Shown here: in pieces, positions 8,412-17,997 of the stretch
How positions within the stretch are numbered: position 1 is the first letter of the stretch
Layout of the letters: each line of letters begins with the position of its first letter
DNA from: an uncultured Pelagibacteraceae bacterium
GTDB taxonomy: Bacteria; Pseudomonadota; Alphaproteobacteria; Pelagibacterales; Pelagibacteraceae
Assembly: GCA_902520335.1 (NCBI GenBank)
Contig: CABYNS010000002.1
Location: 1 to 64,000, forward strand
Direction: 5' to 3'
Length of the DNA stretch: 64,000 nt
Position numbers and translations under genes: made by a program
The notes under the pieces: model-generated
Databases searched by the model: none
What the model was told of the DNA's origin: nothing
What the model saw: the letters and a program-made list of their open reading frames with translations, nothing else

Positions 8412-10175
8412 ATGCCAAGCTATACCGCTCCTGTTGACGATATGATGTTTCTATTCGAGAAACTTAGAAATAATCAAAAATATAATGAGTTAGAAAAATA
8501 TAAAGAGGTAACAACTGATTTAGTAAAAGATATTTTACAGGAGGCAGCGAAGATTAATCAAAATTTAATTTTACCGTTAGCTAAAGCTGGTGACGAAAAT
8601 CCTGCAGTTTTAGAAAATGGAGTAGTAAGAACTCCTCCAGGTTATAAAGAAGCTTACAAAAAATATATTGAGGACGGATGGACTTCATTATCTTGTGATC
8701 CAAAATATGGGGGTCAAGGTATGCCAAAAACTGTAAGTGCATTTTTTGATGAAATGCTTTCCTCAGCAAGTTTATCTTTTAAATTATACAGCGAACTAAG
8801 TATAGGTGCATATAATTGTATTAATCATCATGCTACAGACGATATAAAAAATAAATATTTACCTAAAATAGTTGAGGGAAAATGGAGCGGCACTATGTGT
8901 TTAACTGAGCCAGTATGTGGTACCGATTTGGGTTTACTAAGAACAAAAGCTAAGAAACAAACTGACGGAACTTATAAAATAAGTGGTCAAAAAATATTTA
9001 TTACATCTGGTGATCATGATTTAACTGAGAATATTATTCATCTAGTTTTGGCAAGAGCTGATGACTCTCCAGCAGGCACGAAAGGAATAAGTTTGTTTTT
9101 AGTTCCAAAATTTGTGGTTAAAGACGATGGAACAATTGGACCAAGAAATGGGATATCTACAGGATCTATAGAGACTAAGATGGGAATAAAGGGATCAGCA
9201 ACTTGTGTATTAAATTTTGATGATGCTACTGGATACATGATAGGTGCTAAAGAAAAAGGATTAAGTGCAATGTTCACCATGATGAATCTTGAAAGAATAG
9301 TTGTTGGTATACAAGGATTAGGTATTTCAGAAATTGCTTATCAAAATTCACTTACTTATGCAAAAGAGAGAAAACAAGGAAAATCAAATAATTCTAATTC
9401 AAAAAATGGTGCAGATTTTATAATTGAACACGCCGACATTAGAAGAACCCTACTTAATATGAAATCAATTATTGAAGGTGAAAGAGCTTTATGTTTTTGG
9501 TTGTCGCAGCAAACTGAAGTAAGTTTAAATCATCCAGATGAAAAAACCCGTCAGGAAGCCTCAGATTATGTTTCCCTCATGACTCCTGTGGTAAAATCAT
9601 TATTCACAGATTTAGCAATGGAAATAACAAGTGATGCTATGCAAATTCATGGTGGATATGGATACACTAAAGATCAAGGAATAGAACAATTATATAGAGA
9701 TAATAGAATTACACCTATCTATGAAGGTACAAATTCGGTCCAAGCTTCAGATCTAGTTTTCAGAAAATTATCAAATAAAAATGGCAATATAATTAATAAA
9801 TTTTTAGATCAAGTTAAGTCAGAGTGTAAAACTGACAATGAAAAAATTAAACCATTTTTATCAGAATTTAACAAGAATTTAGACACTCTTAAAAAATTTA
9901 GTGATTGGATGACAGATAAAGCAAAGACAGAAAAAGATGATGTTAGCGCAGGGGCTAATGATTACCTTAAAACTTTAGGTTATGTATCTATTGCATATGC
10001 ATGGATTAAGGTTCTAGAGGTGAGTTTTAAAGATTATGAGGAAAATAAAAATTTTTATAATGATAAAATAGACACTGCTAGATTTTATTTTGACAAAGTA
10101 TTACCTAGAGCTGAACATCACTATAAGTCTGCAATTTCTGGAAGTTCAAATATTATGAATTTCAAGTTCAATTAA
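8412..10175 (+). CDS. dmdC: Acyl-CoA dehydrogenase, DmdC-like (3-methylthiopropionyl-CoA dehydrogenase)
   Basis: Flavoprotein expected to oxidise 3-methylthiopropionyl-CoA to methylthioacryloyl-CoA in DMSP demethylation. At 587 residues it belongs to the long acyl-CoA dehydrogenase subfamily that includes DmdC. It shows the FAD/substrate motifs MCLTEPVCGTDLG and KIFITSGDHDL, and the C-terminal QIHGGYGYTKDQGIEQLYRD; the catalytic base is probably Glu438 in IYEGTN. The substrate is inferred from the neighbouring ligase and dmdA; motifs alone would allow a general acyl-CoA dehydrogenase. The stop abuts the next start with no gap. Confidence 0.88.
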   Translation: MPSYTAPVDDMMFLFEKLRNNQKYNELEKYKEVTTDLVKDILQEAAKINQNLILPLAKAGDENPAVLENGVVRTPPGYKEAYKKYIEDGWTSLSCDPKYGGQGMPKTVSAFFDEMLSSASLSFKLYSELSIGAYNCINHHATDDIKNKYLPKIVEGKWSGTMCLTEPVCGTDLGLLRTKAKKQTDGTYKISGQKIFITSGDHDLTENIIHLVLARADDSPAGTKGISLFLVPKFVVKDDGTIGPRNGISTGSIETKMGIKGSATCVLNFDDATGYMIGAKEKGLSAMFTMMNLERIVVGIQGLGISEIAYQNSLTYAKERKQGKSNNSNSKNGADFIIEHADIRRTLLNMKSIIEGERALCFWLSQQTEVSLNHPDEKTRQEASDYVSLMTPVVKSLFTDLAMEITSDAMQIHGGYGYTKDQGIEQLYRDNRITPIYEGTNSVQASDLVFRKLSNKNGNIINKFLDQVKSECKTDNEKIKPFLSEFNKNLDTLKKFSDWMTDKAKTEKDDVSAGANDYLKTLGYVSIAYAWIKVLEVSFKDYEENKNFYNDKIDTARFYFDKVLPRAEHHYKSAISGSSNIMNFKFN

Positions 10176-11792
10176 ATGAGCCATTACGAAACTAATCTTG
10201 ATAAAAATGATGCAAATTATGTTCCATTAACACCTTTGACTTTTTTAAAAAGAGCTTATGAAATTTATCCCAATTATGAAGCAGTTATTTATGAAGATAG
10301 GAAATATACTTGGAGTCAAGTTTATAAACGAACTGTAAAATTTGCTAGCGCACTTAATAAAATTGGAGTTAGCAAGGGTGATACTGTCTCGTTTTTAGCT
10401 TTTAATACCCCTGAAATTTTTGAAGGACATTATTCAGTTCCAATGACAGGTGCAGTTCTTAATACTATTAATATTAGATTAGATGCTAAGACAATTGCGT
10501 ATATTTTAGAACATAGTGAGGCAAAAGTTTTAGTTGTTGATAGGCAACTTCATATTGAGGTAAAAAAGGCCCTTAATACTTTAAAAAGAAAAATAATAAT
10601 AATTGATATCAACGATAAATTTGCAGACCAATCCAAGTGTGAGAAAATTGGAGAATTAGAATATGAAAGTTTTTTAAATACTGGTGATGAAAATTATAAT
10701 TGGGAAATGCCGGAAGATGAATGGCAAGCATTATCACTTAGTTATACTTCAGGAACTACTGGAAACCCTAAGGGAGTGGTTTATCATCATAGAGGATCAT
10801 ATTTGATGTCAACTGGAAGTGCAGTTGCATGGAATATGCCAAACAGATTAAATTTTTTGACTATTGTGCCCATGTTTCATTGCAATGGTTGGGGTTATCC
10901 GTGGACTGTTCCCATGTTAAATGGAAGAACTATTTGCTTAAGAAATATTGATGTTAAGAAAATTTTTGAATTAATTGATAAATATGATGTCACTCATTTT
11001 GGAGGGGCGCCAATAGTGCTCAATATGATTACAGGAGCTCCTGCGTCCGACAGAAAAAAGCTAAAAGAAAAAGTTTATGTATTGACCGCTGGAGCACCGC
11101 CACCAAGCATCATATTTAAAAAAATGAAAGAACTTGGATTCGAAGTAATGCATGTCTATGGATTAACAGAAACATATGGTCATGTTACTCAATGTGCTTG
11201 GAACGACTCTTGGGATGAATTTGATGAAGAAAAGCAGAATGAGATAAAGGCAAGGCAAGGAGTAAGATACCCTAATACAGAGGGAATTACAGTTATGGAC
11301 CCTGAGTCAATGAAAGAGGTACCAAAAGACGGAAAAACGATTGGTGAAATTATGATTAAAGGAAATGTCGTTATGAAGGGATATTTCAAAGATAAAGATG
11401 CTACAGATAAAGCTATGGGTGGTGGATGGTTTCATTCCGGAGATTTGGCGGTCATGCATCCAGATGGATATGTTAAAATTCAAGACAGATCCAAGGATAT
11501 CATTATTTCTGGAGGTGAAAATATTTCTTCAATCGAAATAGAAAACACTTTAGCAAAGCATCCATCAGTTTCTATTGCAGCAGTAGTAGCAAAACCAGAT
11601 GAAAAATGGGGCGAAGTTCCATGTGCATTTATTGAGATGGTCCAAGATAAACCAGTTACAGAAAAAGAATTAATAAGTTTTTGTAAAGAAACCCTTGCTG
11701 GTTTTAAAGTGCCGAAACAAGTTGTTTTTTGTGAATTACCAAAGACTTCAACAGGTAAAATTCAAAAATTTGAATTAAGAAAAAAATTTTAG
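10176..11792 (+). CDS. dmdB: Acyl-CoA ligase, DmdB-like (3-methylthiopropionate-CoA ligase)
   Basis: Adenylate-forming enzyme expected to activate 3-methylthiopropionate, the product of DmdA, to its CoA thioester. Its 538 residues carry the AMP-binding signature SYTSGTTGNPKGV, MFHCNGWGYPW in the acyl pocket, TAGAPPP, YGLTETYGH, the hinge DRSKDIIISGGENIS and the catalytic lysine (about Lys528) in STGKIQKFEL. The sequence resembles medium-chain acyl-CoA synthetases, so the substrate rests on context: it lies between the DmdC-like gene and dmdA, in one operon. Confidence 0.88.
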   Translation: MSHYETNLDKNDANYVPLTPLTFLKRAYEIYPNYEAVIYEDRKYTWSQVYKRTVKFASALNKIGVSKGDTVSFLAFNTPEIFEGHYSVPMTGAVLNTINIRLDAKTIAYILEHSEAKVLVVDRQLHIEVKKALNTLKRKIIIIDINDKFADQSKCEKIGELEYESFLNTGDENYNWEMPEDEWQALSLSYTSGTTGNPKGVVYHHRGSYLMSTGSAVAWNMPNRLNFLTIVPMFHCNGWGYPWTVPMLNGRTICLRNIDVKKIFELIDKYDVTHFGGAPIVLNMITGAPASDRKKLKEKVYVLTAGAPPPSIIFKKMKELGFEVMHVYGLTETYGHVTQCAWNDSWDEFDEEKQNEIKARQGVRYPNTEGITVMDPESMKEVPKDGKTIGEIMIKGNVVMKGYFKDKDATDKAMGGGWFHSGDLAVMHPDGYVKIQDRSKDIIISGGENISSIEIENTLAKHPSVSIAAVVAKPDEKWGEVPCAFIEMVQDKPVTEKELISFCKETLAGFKVPKQVVFCELPKTSTGKIQKFELRKKF

Positions 11793-11800
11793 GAAAATAA

Positions 11801-12577
11801 TTGATATTCCAACTAGAAAACAAAAACATTCATGTATCCGACTCTGGTCAGGGTATAGATATGAATAAAGATACGATAGTATTTTTACATGGAAGTGGTC
11901 TCTCACACATTGTTTGGTCGCTAGCTGAACAATTTTTTTCATCAAAAAATTATAATGTATTATCTATAGATTTACCTGGACATGGAAATTCAGATGGTCC
12001 TTGTTTAGATAGTATTGAAAAAATTGCTGATTGGATGGAAAAAGTATTTGATAAATTAAAATTAAAAAACTTAATTTTAGTTGGTCATTCTCAAGGATGT
12101 TTAGAAATACTCGAATATTCTTCAAGATATAAAGAGAGACTCAAAAAATTAGTTTTTGTTGGAGGTTCAAATAAAATGCCGGTACATCCGGATCTAATTG
12201 AATTAGCTGAAAGCGGACACTCAGACGCTGTTAAATTAATGATGAAATGGGGATATGAGGGTTCAAAAAAGTTTATTGGTGGTAACCCTGTAGAAAAAAT
12301 CATCCAATCGCCGAGAGATATAAGTGAAATTTTGGCTGTTGATTTAAATGCATGCAACAATTATTCAAATGGCTCTGAGGCTGCAAAAGTAATTGATCTA
12401 CCATCGATGCTTATATTTGGAGAATTAGATAAAATGGTTAATTTAGAAGCAGGAAAAAAATTCTCTAATTTGATTAAAAATTCAACTACTCACGTGATCA
12501 AAGGATGTGGCCATATGATAATGATTGAAAAAGCATTCGAAATGAGAGAAAAGATTTTAGAATTCTTAAATAAATGA
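11801..12577 (+). CDS. Alpha/beta hydrolase of the DMSP cluster
   Basis: A 258-residue alpha/beta-hydrolase-fold protein with the oxyanion-loop HGSG, a GHGNSDG loop, the nucleophile elbow VGHSQG, an acid candidate in FGELDKMV and the catalytic His in [11 protein letters not shown]. Nothing in the sequence fixes the substrate. TTG 11801 is the likely start: it has an AGGA ribosome site six bases upstream, and the next ATG would delete the first beta strand. Its stop overlaps the dmdA start (ATGA), so translation is coupled. A thioesterase or ester hydrolase role in DMSP breakdown is inference from position. Confidence 0.85.
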   Translation: MIFQLENKNIHVSDSGQGIDMNKDTIVFLHGSGLSHIVWSLAEQFFSSKNYNVLSIDLPGHGNSDGPCLDSIEKIADWMEKVFDKLKLKNLILVGHSQGCLEILEYSSRYKERLKKLVFVGGSNKMPVHPDLIELAESGHSDAVKLMMKWGYEGSKKFIGGNPVEKIIQSPRDISEILAVDLNACNNYSNGSEAAKVIDLPSMLIFGELDKMVNLEAGKKFSNLIKNSTTHVIKGCGHMIMIEKAFEMREKILEFLNK

Positions 12578-13683
12578 AAAGTTATCCAATAGCTAAATCA
12601 AGAAGAGTGAGAAGTACTCCGTATACTTCAAGAATTGAAAATCAAGGTGTGACTGCCTATACAGTTTATAATCATATGCTGTTACCGGCAGCATTTGGAT
12701 CTTTAGAGGAATCCTGTGATCATTTAAAAAAAAATGTTCAAGTATGGGATGTATCAGCAGAAAGACAGGTTGAAATTTCAGGCAATGATGCAGCGAAACT
12801 TGTTCAACTTATGACCTGTAGAGATTTATCCAATTCCAAAATTGGCAGATGTTATTATTGCCCAATAATTGATGAAAGCGGAAATTTAGTAAATGACCCA
12901 GTTATTTTAAAGCTAGCTGAAGATAGATGGTGGATCTCAATTGCTGACTCCGATGTTATTTTTTTTGCAAAAGGATTAGCATCAGGCAATAAATTCAATG
13001 TAAAAATTTTTGAGCCTAATGTTGATATCTTAGCAATTCAAGGACCCAAATCTTTTGATTTGATGGAAAAAATTTTTGGTAAGGAGATAAAAGAGTTAAA
13101 ATTTTTTGGATTTGATTATTATGATTTTGAGGGTGTAAAACATTTAATTGCTAGATCTGGTTGGTCAAAACAAGGAGGTTTTGAGATCTATGTTGAAAAT
13201 ACTAAATCTGGATTAGATTTATATGATCAACTCTTTGTATTAGGAAAAGAATTTAACGTAAAAGCTGGATGTCCAAATTTAATTGAAAGAATAGAAAGTG
13301 GTTTACTTTCTTATGGAAATGATTTTGACAATAATGATAATCCATTTGAATGTGGTTTTGAAAAGTATGTTAATTTAGATACAGATATAGATTTTTTAGG
13401 TAAAGAAAAATTGAAAAAGATTCAAAAAGACGGGATCAAAAGAAAATTAATGGGTGTTCAGATTGATATTAGCAAAATTAATTTAACTAAATCTCTTAAT
13501 ATCAAAGATGAAAAAGGAAATTTAATTGGGGATTTAAGATCTGCCTGTTATTCACCTCATTTTAAAAAGTCTATAGGTATTGCAATGATAAATGAGCCGC
13601 ATTGTAAAGCATCTGCTACAGGATTATTGGAAATTGATGGAAATTTAATAGCTGTAAAAGTTTGCGATTTACCTTTCATCTAG
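12574..13683 (+). CDS. dmdA: Dimethylsulfoniopropionate demethylase
   Basis: Tetrahydrofolate-dependent enzyme of the GcvT (aminomethyltransferase) fold that moves one methyl of DMSP to THF, giving 5-methyl-THF and 3-methylthiopropionate. Its 369 residues match the Pelagibacter enzyme as I remember it. Recognisable blocks are [19 protein letters not shown] and [16 protein letters not shown] near the N-terminus, [18 protein letters not shown], and the IQGPKS and [13 protein letters not shown] segments. It could be confused with other GcvT-like proteins, but adjacency to ligase and dehydrogenase genes supports DmdA. It overlaps the hydrolase stop by 4 nt. Confidence 0.93.
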   Translation: MKSYPIAKSRRVRSTPYTSRIENQGVTAYTVYNHMLLPAAFGSLEESCDHLKKNVQVWDVSAERQVEISGNDAAKLVQLMTCRDLSNSKIGRCYYCPIIDESGNLVNDPVILKLAEDRWWISIADSDVIFFAKGLASGNKFNVKIFEPNVDILAIQGPKSFDLMEKIFGKEIKELKFFGFDYYDFEGVKHLIARSGWSKQGGFEIYVENTKSGLDLYDQLFVLGKEFNVKAGCPNLIERIESGLLSYGNDFDNNDNPFECGFEKYVNLDTDIDFLGKEKLKKIQKDGIKRKLMGVQIDISKINLTKSLNIKDEKGNLIGDLRSACYSPHFKKSIGIAMINEPHCKASATGLLEIDGNLIAVKVCDLPFI

Positions 13684-13698
13684 TATAAACCCTACATC

Positions 13699-14706
13699 AT
13701 GAATATAGCAATAGTAGGAGCAACAGGTAATGTTGGAAGAAAAACTCTGGAAGTTCTCGAAAAAAAAGGACTTACTTTAGGAAATCTTTACTTGGTTGCT
13801 TCGTCTAAAAGCGCTGGAAAAAAAATTTATTTTCAAGGTAAAGATGTTGTGGTGAGTGAATTAGAAAATTTTGATTTTTCTAAAGTTAAAATCGCTTTTT
13901 TTGCAGCAGGTGGTAAAATTTCTGAAAAATTTGCTGAAAAAGCAGCCAAGCATTGTTTAGTAATTGATAATTCTAGTTTTTTCAGAATGGATCCGGATGT
14001 TCCTTTAATAGTCCCGCAGGTAAATTCAGATGATTTAAACAATGTTAAAAAAAATATTATTGCAAATCCTAATTGTTCAACAGCACAATTAGTAATCGCA
14101 TTAAAGCCGTTACATGATTTATTTATAATTAAAAGAATAGTTGTTTCAACATACCAATCTGTTTCTGGTGCTGGTAAAGCATCAATGGATGAATTGATTA
14201 AACAAACTAAATTAGCTTTAGATGGAAAAGATATTAAATCTGAAAATTTTACAAAACCAATCGCTTTTAATGCTATTCCACATATCGATGTTTTTTCAGA
14301 AGATGGCTACACGAAAGAAGAGTTAAAAATGAGAAACGAGACTAAAAAAATCTTAGATGACAAAATCGATATAACAGCAACATGTGTTAGATTACCAATA
14401 TTTATTTCTCACTCAGAGTCGGTAAATATTCAATTTGAGAAAAGTTTTTCGTTAGAACAAATAAAAAAAGCATTGAATAGTTTTGACGGTTGCAAAGTAA
14501 TTGATGAAAGAATTGATGGAGGTTACTCGACACCATTAGAAGCAGAAGGAAAAGATGAAACTTTTATTTCAAGGATTAGAGAAGATAAAACAATAAAAAA
14601 TGGATTAAATTTGTGGATTGTATCTGATAATCTTTTAAGAGGTGCTGCATTGAATGCAGTTGAAATAGCTGAAACATTAATTAAAAATAATTTTTATGGA
14701 AAATAA
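13699..14706 (+). CDS. asd: Aspartate-semialdehyde dehydrogenase
   Basis: Makes aspartate semialdehyde from aspartyl phosphate for lysine/DAP, threonine and methionine synthesis. It has 335 residues. The N-terminal Rossmann motif is GATGNVGRKTLEVL; the catalytic Cys lies in NPNCSTAQLV; the TYQSVSGAGKASMDEL and RLPIFISHSESVNI regions, the latter with the active-site His, are typical of bacterial Asd. Its last 11 bases overlap the sdhC start, so it is transcribed into the succinate dehydrogenase genes. Confidence 0.97.
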   Translation: MNIAIVGATGNVGRKTLEVLEKKGLTLGNLYLVASSKSAGKKIYFQGKDVVVSELENFDFSKVKIAFFAAGGKISEKFAEKAAKHCLVIDNSSFFRMDPDVPLIVPQVNSDDLNNVKKNIIANPNCSTAQLVIALKPLHDLFIIKRIVVSTYQSVSGAGKASMDELIKQTKLALDGKDIKSENFTKPIAFNAIPHIDVFSEDGYTKEELKMRNETKKILDDKIDITATCVRLPIFISHSESVNIQFEKSFSLEQIKKALNSFDGCKVIDERIDGGYSTPLEAEGKDETFISRIREDKTIKNGLNLWIVSDNLLRGAALNAVEIAETLIKNNFYGK

Positions 14707-15079
14707 AACTCCTTTATCGCCACATATTCAAATTTATAGATGGCATATTTCTTCTTTGGTTTCTATTACTCACAGAATTACAGGAATAATAAATATTATT
14801 GGAATTACTTTTATTTGTATTTGGTCTTGTTTACTTCTTCTTGGCGAAAATAATTATGAAGCAATTAATTTATTTTTAAAATCATTATTTGGAAAATTTA
14901 TAATTTTGGGAATCACATGGTCTTTTTCATTTCAAATATTAAGTGAAATCCGACACTTGATAATGGATCTAGGTTATGGTTTTGAACTGAAGATAACTAG
15001 AATTACGGGTTTAATAGTAATATTTGGATCAATAATTTTGACGATTATTTTTTTTACATTAGGAAAAAATTTTATTTAG
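14696..15079 (+). CDS. sdhC: Succinate dehydrogenase cytochrome b556 subunit
   Basis: Membrane anchor of complex II that binds haem b and ubiquinone. The 127-residue protein begins with the conserved LSPHIQIYRW and SSLVSITHRITG segments and has three hydrophobic helices. The haem-ligand His is present in SEIRHLIMDLGYG. It overlaps asd by 11 nt and precedes sdhD by one base. Confidence 0.96.
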   Translation: MENKTPLSPHIQIYRWHISSLVSITHRITGIINIIGITFICIWSCLLLLGENNYEAINLFLKSLFGKFIILGITWSFSFQILSEIRHLIMDLGYGFELKITRITGLIVIFGSIILTIIFFTLGKNFI

Positions 15080-15080
15080 T

Positions 15081-15404
15081 ATGATTAGTGCGACTAAAAA
15101 ATGGATTTTTTTAAAGATAAGTGGAATTTTGCTAGTGCCATTGATGACATGGTTTATTTTAAATTTCACACTGATTTATGATAAAGAATACTTAAATTTA
15201 ATAGAATTTTTTGCAAAGCCTTTATCTAAATTTTTGTTTAGCATTTTTATAATAAATGCTTATTTTTTTTCAGCTTTAAGTATAAGTGAGGTTTTTGAGG
15301 ATTATATTAAAAATGATAAAATCAAAAGTGTCGCAAATAAGCTTTTATATGCATCAGCAGTAGTAATTCCTCTAATTACAATTATATTAATTTCTAGATT
15401 ATGA
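15081..15404 (+). CDS. sdhD: Succinate dehydrogenase hydrophobic membrane anchor
   Basis: Second membrane anchor of complex II, recognised mainly by its place between sdhC and sdhA, its size (107 residues), its three predicted helices and the quinone-site EDYI motif. Family members usually have a His about 11 residues before the DY pair (HAW.G...DY in E. coli); an ungapped alignment puts Phe there and the helix contains no His. It overlaps sdhA by 4 nt. Confidence 0.88.
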   Translation: MISATKKWIFLKISGILLVPLMTWFILNFTLIYDKEYLNLIEFFAKPLSKFLFSIFIINAYFFSALSISEVFEDYIKNDKIKSVANKLLYASAVVIPLITIILISRL

Positions 15405-17176
15405 GTTCATATAAAATAGTAGATCATGAATATGACGTTGTAGTCCTAGGTGCTGGTGGTTCCGGCTTAAGAGCAGCTGTTGGTTTAAGTGAAGCAGGAT
15501 TAAAAACTGCATGTATTTCAAAAGTATTTCCAACAAGAAGTCATACTTCTGCTGCACAAGGTGGAATTTCAGCTGCCCTTGGAAACATGGGCGAAGACGA
15601 TTGGCGTTGGCATATGTATGACACTGTAAAAGGAGCAGATTGGTTAGGAGACCAAGATAGCATTGAGTACCTTTGCAAAGAAGCCCCTAAGGCAGTTATA
15701 GAATTGGAAAAATATGGCGTCCCATTTAGCAGAACAGAGGATGGCAAAATTTATCAAAGACCTTTTGGTGGTATGACCAAAAATTATGGAAATGGAATAG
15801 TCCAAAGAACATGTGCTGCAGCTGATCGAACAGGACACGCAATTTTGCACACTCTATATGGTCAAGCTTTAAAACATAAGACAGAGTTTTTTATTGAGTA
15901 TTTTGCTCTCGATCTTTTAATGAAAGATGGGGAATGTAAAGGATTGATAGCATGGAATTTAAATGATGGAACTATTCATCGATTTAGATCTCATATTGTT
16001 ATTATAGCTACAGGTGGCTACGGAAAAGTTTACTATTCTGCAACATCTGCTCATACATGTACTGGTGATGGAAATGCAATGGTGCTAAGAGCAGGTCTAC
16101 CGTTACAAGACATGGAGTTTGTACAATTTCATCCAACCGGAATTTATGGACACGGCACCTTAATAACAGAGGGTGCGAGAGGTGAAGGAGGTTATCTTAC
16201 AAATTCTAAAGGTGAAAGATTTATGGAAAGATACGCGCCTAAAGCTAAGGACTTAGCATCACGTGATGTTGTAAGTAGGTCAATGTCAATTGAAATTAAT
16301 GAAGGAAGAGGAGTTGGAAAAGATCAGGATCATGTTCATTTGAACTTAAGTCATCTAGATAAAGAAATTATAGAAAGTAGATTGCCAGGTATAACAGATG
16401 CAGCAAGATTATTTGCCAATGTAGATGTTACTAAGGAACCAATTCCGGTTGTACCTACAGTTCATTACAACATGGGTGGTATACCAACTAATTATAAAGC
16501 AGAAGTTTTGACTGTAAATGGTTCTGAAAAAACTGTTCCAGGACTTATGGCTATAGGAGAAGCAGCTTGTGTTTCAGTTCATGGAGCAAATAGATTGGGG
16601 TCTAACTCTTTAATTGATCTTGTTGTTTTTGGAAGAGCAGCTGCAAAAAGAGCTGCCGAACTAGTTAAACCTGGTACACCACATGAGGAGATCAATGAGT
16701 CAGAAACTCAAAAATGTTTAGATCGTTTTGATAAGATTAGAAACTCCGATGGAGATATTGGTACTGCTGAACTAAGACTGTCCATGCAAAAAACAATGCA
16801 ATCAAAATGTGCGGTTTTTAGAACAGAGAAAACACTTAAAGAGGGTGTTGATGAAATACAACAAACATTTGATGGATTAGATTCTTTATCAGTTAAAGAT
16901 AAATCATTAATATTTAATACTGACCTAGTAGAAACTTTAGAATTTGATAATTTAATTAGACAAGCTGTTGTGACAGTTGACTCCGCTTATAATAGAAAAG
17001 AAAGTAGAGGAGCTCATGCAAGAGAAGATTATCCAAAAAGAGATGATGAGAAGTTTATGCAACATACATTAGCTTGGTGTGATGGAAAAAAATCAAAAAT
17101 AAGTTATAGAGATGTTCATAAGTCTACATTAACCAATGAAGTACAGTATTTTCCACCTCAGGAGAGAGTATATTAA
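15401..17176 (+). CDS. sdhA: Succinate dehydrogenase flavoprotein subunit
   Basis: Catalytic FAD subunit of complex II (591 residues). The dinucleotide fold [17 protein letters not shown] begins at about residue 13; the covalent FAD attachment site is His48 in [10 protein letters not shown]; the active-site segments [25 protein letters not shown] and [21 protein letters not shown] are intact. The coding region is full length and overlaps sdhB by one base. Confidence 0.98.
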   Translation: MSSYKIVDHEYDVVVLGAGGSGLRAAVGLSEAGLKTACISKVFPTRSHTSAAQGGISAALGNMGEDDWRWHMYDTVKGADWLGDQDSIEYLCKEAPKAVIELEKYGVPFSRTEDGKIYQRPFGGMTKNYGNGIVQRTCAAADRTGHAILHTLYGQALKHKTEFFIEYFALDLLMKDGECKGLIAWNLNDGTIHRFRSHIVIIATGGYGKVYYSATSAHTCTGDGNAMVLRAGLPLQDMEFVQFHPTGIYGHGTLITEGARGEGGYLTNSKGERFMERYAPKAKDLASRDVVSRSMSIEINEGRGVGKDQDHVHLNLSHLDKEIIESRLPGITDAARLFANVDVTKEPIPVVPTVHYNMGGIPTNYKAEVLTVNGSEKTVPGLMAIGEAACVSVHGANRLGSNSLIDLVVFGRAAAKRAAELVKPGTPHEEINESETQKCLDRFDKIRNSDGDIGTAELRLSMQKTMQSKCAVFRTEKTLKEGVDEIQQTFDGLDSLSVKDKSLIFNTDLVETLEFDNLIRQAVVTVDSAYNRKESRGAHAREDYPKRDDEKFMQHTLAWCDGKKSKISYRDVHKSTLTNEVQYFPPQERVY

Positions 17177-17955
17177 TGGTGCAAATCAGTTTACCTGAGA
17201 ATTCCAAAACAAAAAAAGGTAAATATTTTAAGGACAAAACCGGCTCAAAAAATTTAAGAAAAGTTAATGTATATAGATGGGATCCATCATCAGGAGAAGG
17301 TCCGAGAATAGACACATATGAGGTCGATATGGATAACTGCCCATCTAAAGTATTAGATATTTTAAATAAAATTAAAAATGAAATAGACCCCACTCTTGCT
17401 TACAGACGATCATGTGCTCACGGTGTATGTGGATCCTGTGCAATGAACATGGGTGGCAAAAACGGTCTTGCTTGCACAACACCTCATGAAAATATTGATG
17501 GAGATATTGATATTTATCCGTTGCCACACTTAATAGTTAAAAAAGACCTAATCGGAGATTTAGATGGTTTATACAAGCAATATAAATCTATTGAGCCATG
17601 GTTAAAATCGAGTTCAAAATCTGAGTCAGCTGAATTAATTCAGTCAAAAGAAGATAGAGCTAAGCTTGATGGTGCTTATGAATGTATTATGTGTGCTTGT
17701 TGTTCTACTTCTTGCCCAAGTTATTGGTGGAATGGAGATAAGTATTTAGGACCAGCAGTTTTATTACAAGCTTATAGATGGATTATCGATAGTAGAGATG
17801 AGGAAAGACAAGCTAGATTAAAAAAAGTAGCTGATGAACTTAAATTGTATCGTTGTCATACTATTTTGAACTGTACTAGTGCATGCCCTAAAGGTTTAAA
17901 CCCTGCAAAGGCAATTGCTGAAATAAAGAAAATGTTAGCAACAGCTAATATTTAA
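17176..17955 (+). CDS. sdhB: Succinate dehydrogenase iron-sulfur subunit
   Basis: Electron-transfer subunit of complex II (259 residues) with three Fe-S clusters. The [2Fe-2S] ligands lie in [15 protein letters not shown] plus the cysteine of GLACTT; the [4Fe-4S] and [3Fe-4S] ligands lie in [16 protein letters not shown] and [17 protein letters not shown]. The YRCH/ACPKG C-terminal arrangement is conserved. It begins at the base that ends sdhA and is followed by a 42-bp spacer containing a strong hairpin before mmsA. Confidence 0.98.
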   Translation: MVQISLPENSKTKKGKYFKDKTGSKNLRKVNVYRWDPSSGEGPRIDTYEVDMDNCPSKVLDILNKIKNEIDPTLAYRRSCAHGVCGSCAMNMGGKNGLACTTPHENIDGDIDIYPLPHLIVKKDLIGDLDGLYKQYKSIEPWLKSSSKSESAELIQSKEDRAKLDGAYECIMCACCSTSCPSYWWNGDKYLGPAVLLQAYRWIIDSRDEERQARLKKVADELKLYRCHTILNCTSACPKGLNPAKAIAEIKKMLATANI

Positions 17956-17965
17956 ACAATAGACT

Positions 17966-17996
17966 AATAGGAATTTTTACTCTAAAAGATCCTATT
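17966..17996 (+). promoter_or_regulatory. 14-bp hairpin immediately upstream of mmsA
   Basis: The two 14-nt arms (17966-17979 and 17983-17996) enclose a 3-nt CTC loop. Reading inward they form seven perfect pairs (AATAGGA with TCCTATT), one A-A mismatch, one T-G wobble and five A-T pairs. The hairpin ends one base before the mmsA ATG, occupying the ribosome-binding region. No T-tract follows it, so it is not a standard intrinsic terminator; translational control, RNA processing or transcript stabilisation are possible. Confidence 0.7.
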
Positions 17997-17997
17997 C

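Noticed and set aside
17966-17996. Hairpin before mmsA as an intrinsic terminator
   Set aside because: The stem ends one base from the ATG, is A/T-rich in its upper half and is not followed by a T-tract.
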